Assembly (NCBI GenBank): GCA_964482585.1 | Contig: CAYZYO010000027.1 | Span: 1 to 21,582, forward strand | Length of the DNA stretch: 21,582 nucleotides | DNA from: CAYZYO01 sp964482585 | GTDB taxonomy: Bacteria; Bacillota; Syntrophomonadia; Syntrophomonadales; Syntrophomonadaceae | Direction: 5' to 3' | Shown here: positions 8,612 through 16,843 of the stretch, in pieces | Numbering within the stretch: position 1 is the first letter of the stretch | Layout: each line of letters starts with the position of its first letter | Notes under the pieces: model-generated | What the model was told of the DNA's origin: nothing | The model's database searches: none | The model's input: only the letters and a program-made list of their open reading frames with translations | Program-made: the position numbers and the translations under genes

Positions 8612-11452
8612 TTATTGGCTTCCAGAGAGACAGTTCATTAATAATGAGCTAAACTTTATGAAAAATATTCCCTGCAACCATTCGCTTTCATTGTCCAGTG
8701 TAGCATCCTGGCGCAGCAGAGAAAGAACTAAATCCGAATTATCATTATTGTAAAAATCCGCTAAATCTATAATAAAGTAATACTCTAGTTCTTTAAATAC
8801 TGAAACTTCTGCCTTATATTGGGTAAAAGCTGTTATCATATTTGTGCTTCTAAACGCCCGCCGTATATCCGAAGCAAGTTTATCTATATCTTTACCTGGT
8901 GGAGTGGTTATCAATAACTGATTACCTTCTATCCTTATATATCCCCACTGATAGGTTGAATCCGGGTTTTGATTTATCCAGAGAAAACAACTAAGATTAT
9001 CATTTTCCTTAATTATTCTAAAATTCTTGCTATTTTTTAATAATTTGATTGCATTCTTTCTATTTTCTATAACCGTAAATCTCCAGTTTAAACATAAGGG
9101 CTGATCCATAAGGTTTCTAGTATTTTGTTCTAACTCATCAAGTGCAATACAATAAGCCATTATACTATTCATTCCCCGCAGCTTCAAATATCTAATATCA
9201 CTTATATCGTACGCATTATACTCCATCAGAATGTTAAGCGTATTCTCAAACAATTCCTTCATGTCAGGCAAAAAGATAAACATAGGGTCACTAACCCACC
9301 ATTTCTTCATTGCCAGTGGGATTAAACGAGTAATAATAATAGTTCCCGGAACCAGTTTATCAGATAAAGAACCAGGTTTTATATATACTTCCGTTCTTTT
9401 TCCATTAAAAATATCCTCAAAAATAAAATCATTAACTCCACAAGAACATATATTATAGGCACCTACATAACTCATCATTATGTTGAAAGTGAGTGCTTTT
9501 AAGTAAGGCGGAAACCTTCTGGCATGGTCTTCCCAGAATTTGTTGGTAATAGTAGAATTCATGTTATCAAATCGATCAAAAAGATAATACTCGTTAAAGA
9601 ATTCATTATAAATTTTACTGGTTTTTCCTATCCAAAACTTAGCTGAAGTATTTATATTCTGATAGAATTCCTTACGTGCTTCATGAAAAACCTTTCTTGA
9701 TGATCCATCTATCAAAAAGGCATATTCCTCAATATAACTCTGCAGCTCTTCATAGAAATAAATTTTATCCGTATAGGTTAACTCTTGGCATTGAGGATAG
9801 GTTTTTAGTTTTAATTCAAAATCCAGGGGATAGGTGGAAAAATGTTTCATCAGTAGTTTGGCATTTTTTCTTACTTGATTAAAAGAAACTCCATGTTTTT
9901 TAGCTATCCACCAGTAGTTTGTCTTTCTCTTCATATTCAATAATAGAATATGTTCCAGGGCTGCCAACCAGACCTTACTATCATGAATCTGCGGATTATA
10001 GATCGATGAATACTCATTCCACATATACAGGAGCAGTGCAAGCTGTTCTTTTTGGGTAACATCACTATAATATAGATCAAAGGCATTAATAGCAACTCTT
10101 TTGCATTGTTCATTAATCCATTTATACCCGATTACATAATAACTGAGATCCAGTTGATAACGGTACTTCTCCACCTTCAACGCCACAGCCCTATTAGACT
10201 GTAAAACCTTTTGTATTTCATCATTATCCCAATCTAAGCTTCTTCTGATTACACTCACCGGAAAAAAATACTCACCACGCAGAATAGCCCTTGATTCCTG
10301 TCTTTCCATATCTATTAACAGTTTATCAAGGAGGACAATACCCGCCGTCTCATTTATGGCTTCTAAAGGAGTAAGTCCTTCTAAATTAGAATTGGGACTT
10401 ATTAACCATTCCTCAATATTCTTATCGTTTATAATTTCAAAGAATATTTCTTCAGCTTTTTTTTGATTAAATAAACCTAAGCCTTCAGTCCAGTCTAAAT
10501 CATAAACACCATGCACGTTTCTTACTATCTCATTAATATTTTGCTGTAAAGAAATCAGCTCAGTGCTGTCTTCGGCAACAGCAACTAATACCTCTGGATT
10601 AAAGTAGATTCTGGTAAACAAACGTTGGCTGGTTTCCTTTTTAAATTTTACCCATCTATTTTTTTCTATAATAGAGAATTCTCTATTTTGGTGTATTAAA
10701 TCAAGGATTTTTTTATAATTAAGCTTTTCTAAAGAAAGGCTTAAAACTCTAACCGGGATTTTTTTTATTTCATGGCATAAATCTAGAACCAGTCCACAGA
10801 TAACTTCAGCATGTTCACGAATAAAATGTTCTGAGAAGTCCATCCCCTTAAACATATTAGAAAACAATATATTATCCAAGATATAGTCTTTTTGGTCTTC
10901 AGGTAACACCAATGGCCCCATAATCATAGTCTGATTATCCATAATGACCATGCGTCCTAAAAACAATATATTTTCTGTTAAATCCGAATTAAACCCTTTT
11001 TCAATAATAAATTCTGTGGAATTAAAGACATCACTTACTGCAATTGCATTATTTTTTATCCATAATACCCTGTATAGGGAAACGTAAGAATTACCAAGAG
11101 CAGCAAAAACTGCTTTCATTTGTTCATCCAGCTTTTCTCCATACTCTGATAAATAAATATCTATTAATGTATCATTATGAAACCGGTAATTTATTACGTA
11201 CCACTGAAAAAACACCGGCAAAAAATCATCGTTTAAATCCTGCACCTGAGAACAGGAAGTAAATTGGGCCAGCGCAACTGCTTCCCAGTTATAAAAATAC
11301 CGCTTCGAGTAATTTATTAAATCAATAACAGCTTTTTGTAAATATGAAGTATAGTTACTACCTCTCGAAAAATAGATAACCTGGCATTCTTTGCAATTTT
11401 CATCATTGTTCTCTCCCCGATATGAATTCTGATGACTTTTTAAATATGTCAT
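8612..11452 (-). CDS. Uncharacterised 946-residue protein with an internal duplication and an HTH-like segment
   Basis: No signal peptide or membrane helix was seen, so it is probably cytoplasmic. Two regions share one layout. Residues about 76-197 (FFQWYVINYRF ... SYVSLYRV ... VSDVFNSTEFII ... GRMVI) and about 613-743 (FFNEYYLFDRF ... SYVGAYNI ... FEDIFNGKRTEVYI ... TRLIPL) look like copies of a module that I recall from SEC-C-type zinc proteins, although no SEC-C cysteine motif is present. Residues 347-385 (EEWLISPNSNLEGLTPLEAI) resemble the DUF2384/MbcA-ParS C-terminal domain. Residues about 511-535 (YWWIAKKHGVSFNQVRKN) look like a helix-turn-helix. Residues 837-868 form a strand-helix unit. 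GGGGTGG lies 7 nt before the ATG. Function is unknown; these family hints rest on pattern memory only. Confidence 0.85.
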   Translation of the reverse strand: MTYLKSHQNSYRGENNDENCKECQVIYFSRGSNYTSYLQKAVIDLINYSKRYFYNWEAVALAQFTSCSQVQDLNDDFLPVFFQWYVINYRFHNDTLIDIYLSEYGEKLDEQMKAVFAALGNSYVSLYRVLWIKNNAIAVSDVFNSTEFIIEKGFNSDLTENILFLGRMVIMDNQTMIMGPLVLPEDQKDYILDNILFSNMFKGMDFSEHFIREHAEVICGLVLDLCHEIKKIPVRVLSLSLEKLNYKKILDLIHQNREFSIIEKNRWVKFKKETSQRLFTRIYFNPEVLVAVAEDSTELISLQQNINEIVRNVHGVYDLDWTEGLGLFNQKKAEEIFFEIINDKNIEEWLISPNSNLEGLTPLEAINETAGIVLLDKLLIDMERQESRAILRGEYFFPVSVIRRSLDWDNDEIQKVLQSNRAVALKVEKYRYQLDLSYYVIGYKWINEQCKRVAINAFDLYYSDVTQKEQLALLLYMWNEYSSIYNPQIHDSKVWLAALEHILLLNMKRKTNYWWIAKKHGVSFNQVRKNAKLLMKHFSTYPLDFELKLKTYPQCQELTYTDKIYFYEELQSYIEEYAFLIDGSSRKVFHEARKEFYQNINTSAKFWIGKTSKIYNEFFNEYYLFDRFDNMNSTITNKFWEDHARRFPPYLKALTFNIMMSYVGAYNICSCGVNDFIFEDIFNGKRTEVYIKPGSLSDKLVPGTIIITRLIPLAMKKWWVSDPMFIFLPDMKELFENTLNILMEYNAYDISDIRYLKLRGMNSIMAYCIALDELEQNTRNLMDQPLCLNWRFTVIENRKNAIKLLKNSKNFRIIKENDNLSCFLWINQNPDSTYQWGYIRIEGNQLLITTPPGKDIDKLASDIRRAFRSTNMITAFTQYKAEVSVFKELEYYFIIDLADFYNNDNSDLVLSLLRQDATLDNESEWLQGIFFIKFSSLLMNCLSGSQ

Positions 11453-11623
11453 ACAGATACCACCCCGAAACGTTTTTTTCGTTTAATGAACTGAATCATT
11501 AAAAATACGGTATATACTAAAAATATTATTTAATATAATACATAATAACAAAAAAATGCCATGATTCGTAAAATTTTTTTATGCATCAGATAATTTAATT
11601 TTATTATACATAAAAAAAGGCCG

Positions 11624-12826
11624 TCAATTGTTAAGATTCATAACTTTTTTGAAAAGTTCAGTATATATATATACACTTACAGGTTCCAGCTCTTTTAGCC
11701 TTTGAAAGGTTTTAACAGCCTGATCATTATCTCCAGAATAATAATATAGACATCCCAGGTCATAAAGGCTATCATCATAATAATTCGAATTAGGGTATTC
11801 ACCTAGATATTTCAAATAGTATTCTTCGGCAATTTCATAGTCCTTGTTCATATAGTATATTCGAGCCAAATAATAAAGCGCTTCCCGGTTTAAATAACTG
11901 CGAGTATTCATTGCCACAACTACACTTAGATTATTAATTGCCTTTTTCCAATCACTCTTCTTGTAAGCATTATAACCCTCCGTAAAATAATGATTCTCCT
12001 GGTTAATATCATATTGGGAACCAGACATACTATTTTCATCATTTTCATTAATCTCTTCTTCAACATTATTGTCTGATGCAGCCGTAACTGTTTTAAGTTC
12101 TTCTTGTTCATCAACCTGTTGAGATAAAAGCCCTATTTGGTTCTGCATATCTTTTATTGTTTTACTACTTATTCGATTGCTATTAACCATGACAACTGAT
12201 TGAATAAGCACAGCTACCAATAATAACCCGGCAGCAGCCCAGAATACTTTGTTAAGCTCTTTCGGCTTTTTGATACTTTTATTTTCAACCGGTTCTTCTT
12301 TTTCTTTTTTCTTTTGACCGCTTAGATAATTAGATAAAGCAGGATTAGATGTATCTAATTTTAATCCCTTAGTCCAAATTTTTTCTGCATCTTCGTGCTC
12401 TCCACAAGCAAGATAGCATAAACCCAATAATTGATATAAACGTACAAATCTATCATCTTCTTCAAGCAGCAGACGAAACAGCTCTTTAGCATTGTCATAG
12501 TTCTTATTTTCTACCAGGCCTAAAGCTTCATTATAGCGTTTTAACCAGAACTGAAATGAAGGACTCTGGAAATTTTCTAACGAAGATAAAACACTTGCAT
12601 TGGTACTGTCAAGCTCAATTATCTTCTCCCAACATGCCTCCGCTCTTTCAAATTCACCCAAAGTATAATAACAACTCGCAATAAGACTAATAATATCGAC
12701 ATTTCTACTGTTGCTTTCAACTGCATCCAACAACATATTTAATGCTGTAGTAACATCATTTTCTTCCTTTTTCTGTCTTGCATTTTCTAACAATAGATCA
12801 ATTTGGTTATGATTCTTTTCGTCCAT
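11624..12826 (-). CDS. Membrane-anchored TPR protein with cytoplasmic and external repeat blocks
   Basis: A 400-residue protein with tetratricopeptide repeats on both sides of one transmembrane helix. Residues about 10-160 hold several TPR units (for example LIASCYYTLGEFERAEACWEKIIELD and LLGLCYLACGEHEDAEKIWTKGLKLD). A Lys-rich stretch at 172-193 precedes the helix at about 194-214 and predicts an N-in, C-out topology. A short coiled-coil stretch (about 217-240) and an acidic linker (250-270) follow. Residues about 277-390 hold TPRs of the YbgF/CpoB-like type (YFTEGYNAYKKSDWKKAI, ALYYLARIYYMNKDYEIAEEYY). This suggests a scaffold linking cytoplasmic partners to the envelope; the partner is unknown. 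AAGGGTG lies about 10 nt upstream of the ATG. The 170-nt gap to the next gene suggests separate transcription. Confidence 0.88.
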   Translation of the reverse strand: MDEKNHNQIDLLLENARQKKEENDVTTALNMLLDAVESNSRNVDIISLIASCYYTLGEFERAEACWEKIIELDSTNASVLSSLENFQSPSFQFWLKRYNEALGLVENKNYDNAKELFRLLLEEDDRFVRLYQLLGLCYLACGEHEDAEKIWTKGLKLDTSNPALSNYLSGQKKKEKEEPVENKSIKKPKELNKVFWAAAGLLLVAVLIQSVVMVNSNRISSKTIKDMQNQIGLLSQQVDEQEELKTVTAASDNNVEEEINENDENSMSGSQYDINQENHYFTEGYNAYKKSDWKKAINNLSVVVAMNTRSYLNREALYYLARIYYMNKDYEIAEEYYLKYLGEYPNSNYYDDSLYDLGCLYYYSGDNDQAVKTFQRLKELEPVSVYIYTELFKKVMNLNN

Positions 12827-13009
12827 TTTTTTATCACACCCTTGATTTTAATAATATTGCTAACATTCTACGCAATATTATTTTTTTCCTTCCATTTTTT
12901 GTAAATATTTTTATTTATTTCCTATTTTAACCATATATCTCAGTAACACCTTAAGCCAAAAATGCTATTAATATATTAAGATAATAGATTGATATAGGAG
13001 TTTGATAAA

Positions 13010-13852
13010 GTGACTTATGCTAGCCGTTATTTACGTCTGGAAAAAGACTTTATGCAGGGGCCTGATGTAGCTGAACTGCAAAAAAAACTAGCAGAATACG
13101 GTTTTGATCCTGGAAAAAAAGATGGTATATATGGCCCCAAGACGGATTATGCTCTAAGAGCCTTTCAAAAATCATCCAGGCTTCCTGTCGACGGTATTGT
13201 AGGGCCTGAAACCTGGATATACTTGAATTGTAATATGTATCAAACAGTTTTTTCACAACAGATTTATTACTCCCCCAGTATCATAATTGATGTGGAAAAA
13301 AAGAGACTATTGTACTCATCCAGCAACTTAACCAAACAGTACAAAGTTGGCGTTGGTAAAAAAAGCACCCCTACACCCCTGGGAAACTGGTATATAACTC
13401 AAAAAGCCCTTAATCCTGGCGGACCTTTCGGTGTGAGGTGGATGAGACTGAGTGTTCCCTGGGGAGGATACGGGATTCACGGCACCAATAATCCAAAGCG
13501 TATTGGTACTGCAGTCAGTCATGGATGTGTAAGAATGTACAATGATGATGTAATAGAACTATATGATATGACACCTATTGGAACCCCGGTGACTATAATA
13601 GGAAGGGCTTATACCGGCAGACTTTTACAATTAGGTGATAAGGGAACAGATGTTAAAGAAGTACAGAAATGGCTTAAATCTTTGAAATATTATAAGGCAA
13701 AAATAGATGGGTATTTTGGTCCCGTAACTGAAAAGGCAGTAATAATTTTTCAGAAGGATAAATACCTGGTTCCAGACGGAATTGTAGGCCCTGCAACCTA
13801 TAATGCCCTGCAAAAATCTATTGCTATTGGCACCGGCGATACTGAACCATAA
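13010..13852 (+). CDS. L,D-transpeptidase (YkuD) flanked by two peptidoglycan-binding domains
   Basis: Makes 3-3 cross-links in peptidoglycan or attaches proteins to it. The 280-residue product has a PG_binding_1 domain at about 12-72 (GPDVAELQKKLAEYGFDPGKKDGIYG), a YkuD domain at about 89-198 and a second PG_binding_1 domain at about 205-270 (GDKGTDVKEVQKWLKSLKYY). Catalytic residues are visible: His157 in GIHGTNNP and Cys173 in SHGCVRMY. The GTG start at 13010 has GGAG 9 nt upstream. No signal peptide is present, although cell-wall enzymes normally need one; B. subtilis YkuD is likewise signal-less and is a spore protein, so a mother-cell or spore-cortex role is a reasonable inference. It is divergent from the TPR gene. 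Confidence 0.93.
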   Translation: MTYASRYLRLEKDFMQGPDVAELQKKLAEYGFDPGKKDGIYGPKTDYALRAFQKSSRLPVDGIVGPETWIYLNCNMYQTVFSQQIYYSPSIIIDVEKKRLLYSSSNLTKQYKVGVGKKSTPTPLGNWYITQKALNPGGPFGVRWMRLSVPWGGYGIHGTNNPKRIGTAVSHGCVRMYNDDVIELYDMTPIGTPVTIIGRAYTGRLLQLGDKGTDVKEVQKWLKSLKYYKAKIDGYFGPVTEKAVIIFQKDKYLVPDGIVGPATYNALQKSIAIGTGDTEP

Positions 13853-13909
13853 TAAAGGTATCTATAATTTAAGGGTGTATAATAACAAGTTTTATTGGAT
13901 AATTAGTAC

Positions 13910-13952
13910 AAATATAAGATTAAGACAAATTAAATGGTTAAATATAAGATTG
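13910..13952 (+). repeat. 12-bp direct repeat upstream of tRNA-Pro
   Basis: AAATATAAGATT occurs at 13910-13921 and again at 13941-13952, 31 bp apart (about three helical turns). The second copy runs into the tRNA-Pro -35 box. The sequence is AT-rich, so chance is possible. Confidence 0.6.
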
Positions 13953-13980
13953 ACATGTTTTCGCACCAGGTGTTATTATA
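13951..13980 (+). promoter_or_regulatory. Sigma-A promoter of tRNA-Pro
   Basis: Consensus TTGACA (13951-13956), 18-nt spacer, TATTAT (13975-13980). The start falls at or just before the tRNA 5' end. Confidence 0.8.
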
Positions 13981-13988
13981 TAGAAGTT

Positions 13989-14065
13989 CGGGGCGTGGCG
14001 CAGTTTGGGAGCGCGTCTGATTTGGGATCAGAAGGTCGCAGGTTCAAATCCTGTCGCCCCGACCA
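13989..14065 (+). tRNA. tRNA-Pro (anticodon TGG)
   Basis: A full 77-nt cloverleaf with encoded CCA. Acceptor stem CGGGGCG/CGCCCCG, D stem GCGC/GCGC, anticodon stem TCTGA/TCAGA around loop TTTGGGA, T stem GCAGG/CCTGT. It has its own promoter and terminator and no neighbouring tRNA. Confidence 0.97.
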
Positions 14066-14077
14066 TTTGCAAGTAAG

Positions 14078-14109
14078 AACCCGCGCATGTTTGCGCGGGT
14101 TTAGTTTTT
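14078..14109 (+). terminator. Terminator of tRNA-Pro
   Basis: AACCCGCGC / GCGCGGGTT stem with a 6-nt loop, followed by TTAGTTTTT, 12 nt after the CCA. Confidence 0.9.
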
Positions 14110-14270
14110 CCTGGTGGTTTCCTGTTTTTAGCAATTTGTGCCCATTTGGGTGCCATAATTTTTAATTGGCTAAGTGGTAGGTTAAACATTTTGAAAACAC
14201 ATAGTAAACTTAGCAATTATTACACAGTGCTCAAGGAAGATATGGATACATTAAAACAAACCCTTAAATC

Positions 14271-14296
14271 AAAAAGAGCAGAAGTAAACTGCTCTT
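14271..14296 (-). terminator. Terminator of the frameshifted small gene
   Basis: Minus-strand AAGAGCAG / CTGCTCTT stem with a 7-nt loop, flowing into a T run. It lies about 30 nt beyond the stop codon at 14328 and supports the view that the small minus-strand reading frame is a real gene. Confidence 0.8.
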
Positions 14297-14327
14297 CAAA
14301 AATTCTTATTAATCTAGCATCATTTCT

Positions 14328-14557
14328 TTACATCAGCATTTCATCACTAACAGGTAAATCAGGACTTGGATTTACCTGCAACCAGTTCATAGCTGCAAGG
14401 TTTCTAATTGATAACGCAACTTCCTCTTCTTTAAGTGGAGGCCTTCTGCGCCGTTTCCAGTCCATCACAGCTTTTAATACGTCAACCTCACCGGGTTTTT
14501 CGTTTTTATCCGGCAATTCATCAGCCGAAAAATATCTCCCTTAATGAGCTTAACCAT
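14328..14557 (-). pseudogene. Small basic protein gene (about 76 residues) broken by a one-base frameshift
   Basis: The frame ending at 14328 encodes GRYFSADELPDKNEKPGEVD, then about 50 more residues including WKRRRRPPLKEEEVALSIRN, but has stops and no usable start upstream. In another frame an ATG at 14557 with an AAGGGGAT site encodes MVKLIKG and meets the first frame exactly at a GGG run near 14538. One extra G there would give a continuous 76-residue protein. A terminator follows. The composition is protein-like, with a Lys/Arg-rich centre and a helical segment. I do not recognise the family. It is either a genuine recent frameshift or a homopolymer sequencing error, as in lonA where the assembly also failed at a G run. 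Confidence 0.65.
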
Positions 14558-14631
14558 AATATTATCCCCTTAAATAAAAAACATGTGTTCGTATATCTCT
14601 AGATTACCTTGTAAGCCAGTATTAGTGCCAT

Positions 14632-14964
14632 TTACTCACTATTATTTATTTCTTCACTAATAGCTTGATTTACTTCCTGCATCAGCCTGGTATAATCTTC
14701 CTCGGCTTTCATATAAGCCCTAATAATAATGTTGCTATCTATTTTTACTTTTAAGTTGTCCAATTCTTGAAGCTGTTCCTGGTCAGGTTGAACTCCTGCA
14801 TTTTGAGAAAACTGTAATTGTTTTTGAATTGTTTGGACATCCTGAATTATCTGTTGCGCATCGGCATTTTCTTGAATGTTTTGGCTGGTTCGCTGTAATT
14901 CTTTGAACTCCGGGGATTCCTTAATTTCTTGACCAATTTCTTTGGCTTTCTCAAACAAACTCAT
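14632..14964 (-). CDS. YlbF/YmcA-family protein
   Basis: A 110-residue, largely helical soluble protein of the Com_YlbF (DUF964) type. In Bacillus the relatives YlbF, YmcA and YaaT form a complex that affects RNase Y, competence, biofilm formation and sporulation. Visible features are the N-terminal MSLFEKAKEIGQEIKESPEF, with the usual family opening of a helix followed by SPEFKEL, a Gln-rich central helix and an acidic tail. I chose the ATG at 14964 because GGAGG lies 7 nt upstream; the extension to 15015 would be encoded by the palindrome at 14986-15026. Whether it is YlbF, YmcA or a third paralogue cannot be told from length alone. Confidence 0.85.
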   Translation of the reverse strand: MSLFEKAKEIGQEIKESPEFKELQRTSQNIQENADAQQIIQDVQTIQKQLQFSQNAGVQPDQEQLQELDNLKVKIDSNIIIRAYMKAEEDYTRLMQEVNQAISEEINNSE

Positions 14965-14985
14965 TATAAAACCTCCAATATTATT

Positions 14986-15026
14986 GATTACTGTTATTGC
15001 TTTACACCAAAGCAATAACAGTAATC
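14986..15026 (-). repeat. Perfect 18-bp inverted repeat in the ylbF-like leader
   Basis: GATTACTGTTATTGCTTT (14986-15003) and its exact complement (15009-15026) flank a 5-nt centre, 21 nt before the start codon. No T tract follows on either strand, so it is not a standard terminator. On the minus strand TTGACA (15035-15040) lies 17 nt from TATTGC inside the repeat, so the repeat may overlay a promoter as an operator or form a long hairpin in the leader. Confidence 0.9.
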
Positions 15027-15250
15027 ATCTTCCTTGTCAACATAACCCTGGAGTACTTTTTTGACAACAAGGCTTATTTGTTCAGGTAAATTAATAATTC
15101 CCAAACAATTTATGGGATCCATTATAAAATTAATTTTTATATAATGCAAGGATTACATTAACCTAACCTCATTATTACTCAAATTTATCATCTAGTTTTA
15201 ATTATATTCTACTTATCATACCAGAGTGTATAATGTTCAGGTTATTTTTA

Positions 15251-15270
15251 AAAAAAGCCCGAATTTGGCT
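15251..15270 (-). terminator. Weak putative terminator after the histidine kinase
   Basis: Minus-strand AGCC-AAATTCG-GGCT followed by TTTTTTTAAAAA, 10 nt past the stop. The stem is only about 4 bp. The 250 bp between here and the palindrome at 15026 shows no gene. Confidence 0.4.
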
Positions 15271-15280
15271 GTGGGAATCG

Positions 15281-16843
15281 TTAAAAGGGTAAGGTGGTAC
15301 ATGTGTTCACGGATTGCTTCTTTTTAAACCTGACCGAAAAAGTGGTCCCATCAGACCCGGTTTCTATGTCAATCTGCGCATTATTTCGCTCAGCAATGCT
15401 AAAACAGACAGGCAGCCCTAACCCTATTCCCTCTTCCTTAGTAGAGAAAAATGGAATTCCTATTTTTTTAATAATTTCTGGTTCTATTCCTTTGCCTTCA
15501 TCTTTTACTGCCATAATAATTTCCTGATCCTCTTCATAAGTACTTATAGTTACAATACCTCCTTCAGACATAGCCTCAAGTCCATTGCGGACCAGGTTGA
15601 TCAGGAGCTGACGAATCTCTTTTTCATCTAACATTAAATCCGGAATAGGTTTTAATTCCGTTTTTATAAGCTTATCACCTGCTACTGCATCAGCCTGAAG
15701 TAGCGGATATATACTTTCAATTATAGAATTGATATTATTCATTTTTAATTCCAACTGTTTGCTTTTAACCAATGAAAGGAATTCTTTAATTATACAAGTG
15801 GACCGGTCAATTTCTTCAATCATAATGTTAAAGTATTCTCTTTCCCTGCAAAATTCTGGCTTTTCCATAAGCAGCTGCAGAAAACCCCTTACAATAGTCA
15901 TAGGGTTTCTAATTTCATGGCCTATACTAGCTGCTATTTCACCGACCAGGTTTAGCCTATCAAGAGACGCTATCTGCCTCTCCATCTCTTTCTGTTCGGA
16001 TATATCTATAAATAAAACCGCACATTGCATCCTACCCGGAGAATAAGCAATTATTTCCAGGTATTTGTCGAATCTGGAATAGGACTGCCGAAAATGCTTT
16101 CGCTTCCCGGTTAACGCAACCTGCCCGTAGGTTTTTATCCAGAATTCCTCGATATCTGGGTAAAGCTCAAGTATAGTTTTGCCAATAAGTTTATCTCGTT
16201 TGGTCCCGAGTATTCTTTCGAAAGCAGGATTGACATCAAGATAGCGATAATCTATGGGAATATTTGAATCATCGCAGATTATTTCCAGTAGAGCAAAACC
16301 TTCATGCATTGAATTAAATAATGAACGATATTGTTCTTCACTTTTTTTCAGTTTCTCTTCTGCCTGTTTGCGTTTATTAATATCTCTACCAATGGCATGA
16401 ATTTCAGTTAGACGACCTTTTTCATCAAATACCCCCCGGTTAATCCATTCCTGCCAGCGAATTTCCCCATTGGGTGTAATTACTCTTTCTTCGATAGTTG
16501 CAATGGGGTTTGCTATAGTTAAATATTTTATCTTATCTATGACTGTTTTCTGGTCTTCTTCATAGATAAGGGATAAGAAACTGGTTCCAATGAGCTCCTC
16601 CGGTTTTTTATTAAAATAACGACACTGTGCTTCATTAACATAGGTGAGAGTAGTATCAGGCCGGTAAATTCCTACCATTTCAATCTGGTTGTCAACAATA
16701 CTCCGGTAGCACTCCTCATTTTCCTGTAATTTCTTTTCTCTTAACTTATATTTGTACAAAGCATCTTCTAATTTTGTAATCCGCTGGCGTAGGTTATAAT
16801 TCTCTTTTTTGAGGTCCCCTTCAGTTCCAATAATATACTTCAT
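15281..16843 (-). CDS. Soluble PAS-PAS histidine kinase (sporulation-kinase-like)
   Basis: A 520-residue sensor kinase without membrane segments. It has an N-terminal coiled coil (about 7-45), PAS 1 at about 41-160 (NQIEMVGIYRPDTTLTYVNE ... GRDINKRKQAEEK), PAS 2 at about 168-283, HisKA with phospho-acceptor His309 in SIGHEIRNPM, and HATPase_c with an N box NLVRNGLEA, G1 DEGKGI and G2 GIGLGL. The HisKA/PAS arrangement resembles Bacillus Kin kinases, so phosphorylation of Spo0F or Spo0A is a reasonable inference. No response regulator is adjacent, so it is an orphan. I chose the ATG at 16843 because GAAAGG lies 7 nt upstream; the frame extends to 16918 without a ribosome site. Confidence 0.93.
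   Translation of the reverse strand: MKYIIGTEGDLKKENYNLRQRITKLEDALYKYKLREKKLQENEECYRSIVDNQIEMVGIYRPDTTLTYVNEAQCRYFNKKPEELIGTSFLSLIYEEDQKTVIDKIKYLTIANPIATIEERVITPNGEIRWQEWINRGVFDEKGRLTEIHAIGRDINKRKQAEEKLKKSEEQYRSLFNSMHEGFALLEIICDDSNIPIDYRYLDVNPAFERILGTKRDKLIGKTILELYPDIEEFWIKTYGQVALTGKRKHFRQSYSRFDKYLEIIAYSPGRMQCAVLFIDISEQKEMERQIASLDRLNLVGEIAASIGHEIRNPMTIVRGFLQLLMEKPEFCREREYFNIMIEEIDRSTCIIKEFLSLVKSKQLELKMNNINSIIESIYPLLQADAVAGDKLIKTELKPIPDLMLDEKEIRQLLINLVRNGLEAMSEGGIVTISTYEEDQEIIMAVKDEGKGIEPEIIKKIGIPFFSTKEEGIGLGLPVCFSIAERNNAQIDIETGSDGTTFSVRFKKKQSVNTCTTLPF

Noticed and set aside
14028..14216. A minus-strand reading frame ending in MVGATGFEPATF
   Set aside because: This is the well-known spurious translation of the strand opposite a tRNA gene (tRNA-Pro here).
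14965..15015. An N-terminal extension of the YlbF-like protein to 15015
   Set aside because: The extension would be encoded by the palindrome and include the ribosome site; GGAGG before 14964 decides the start.
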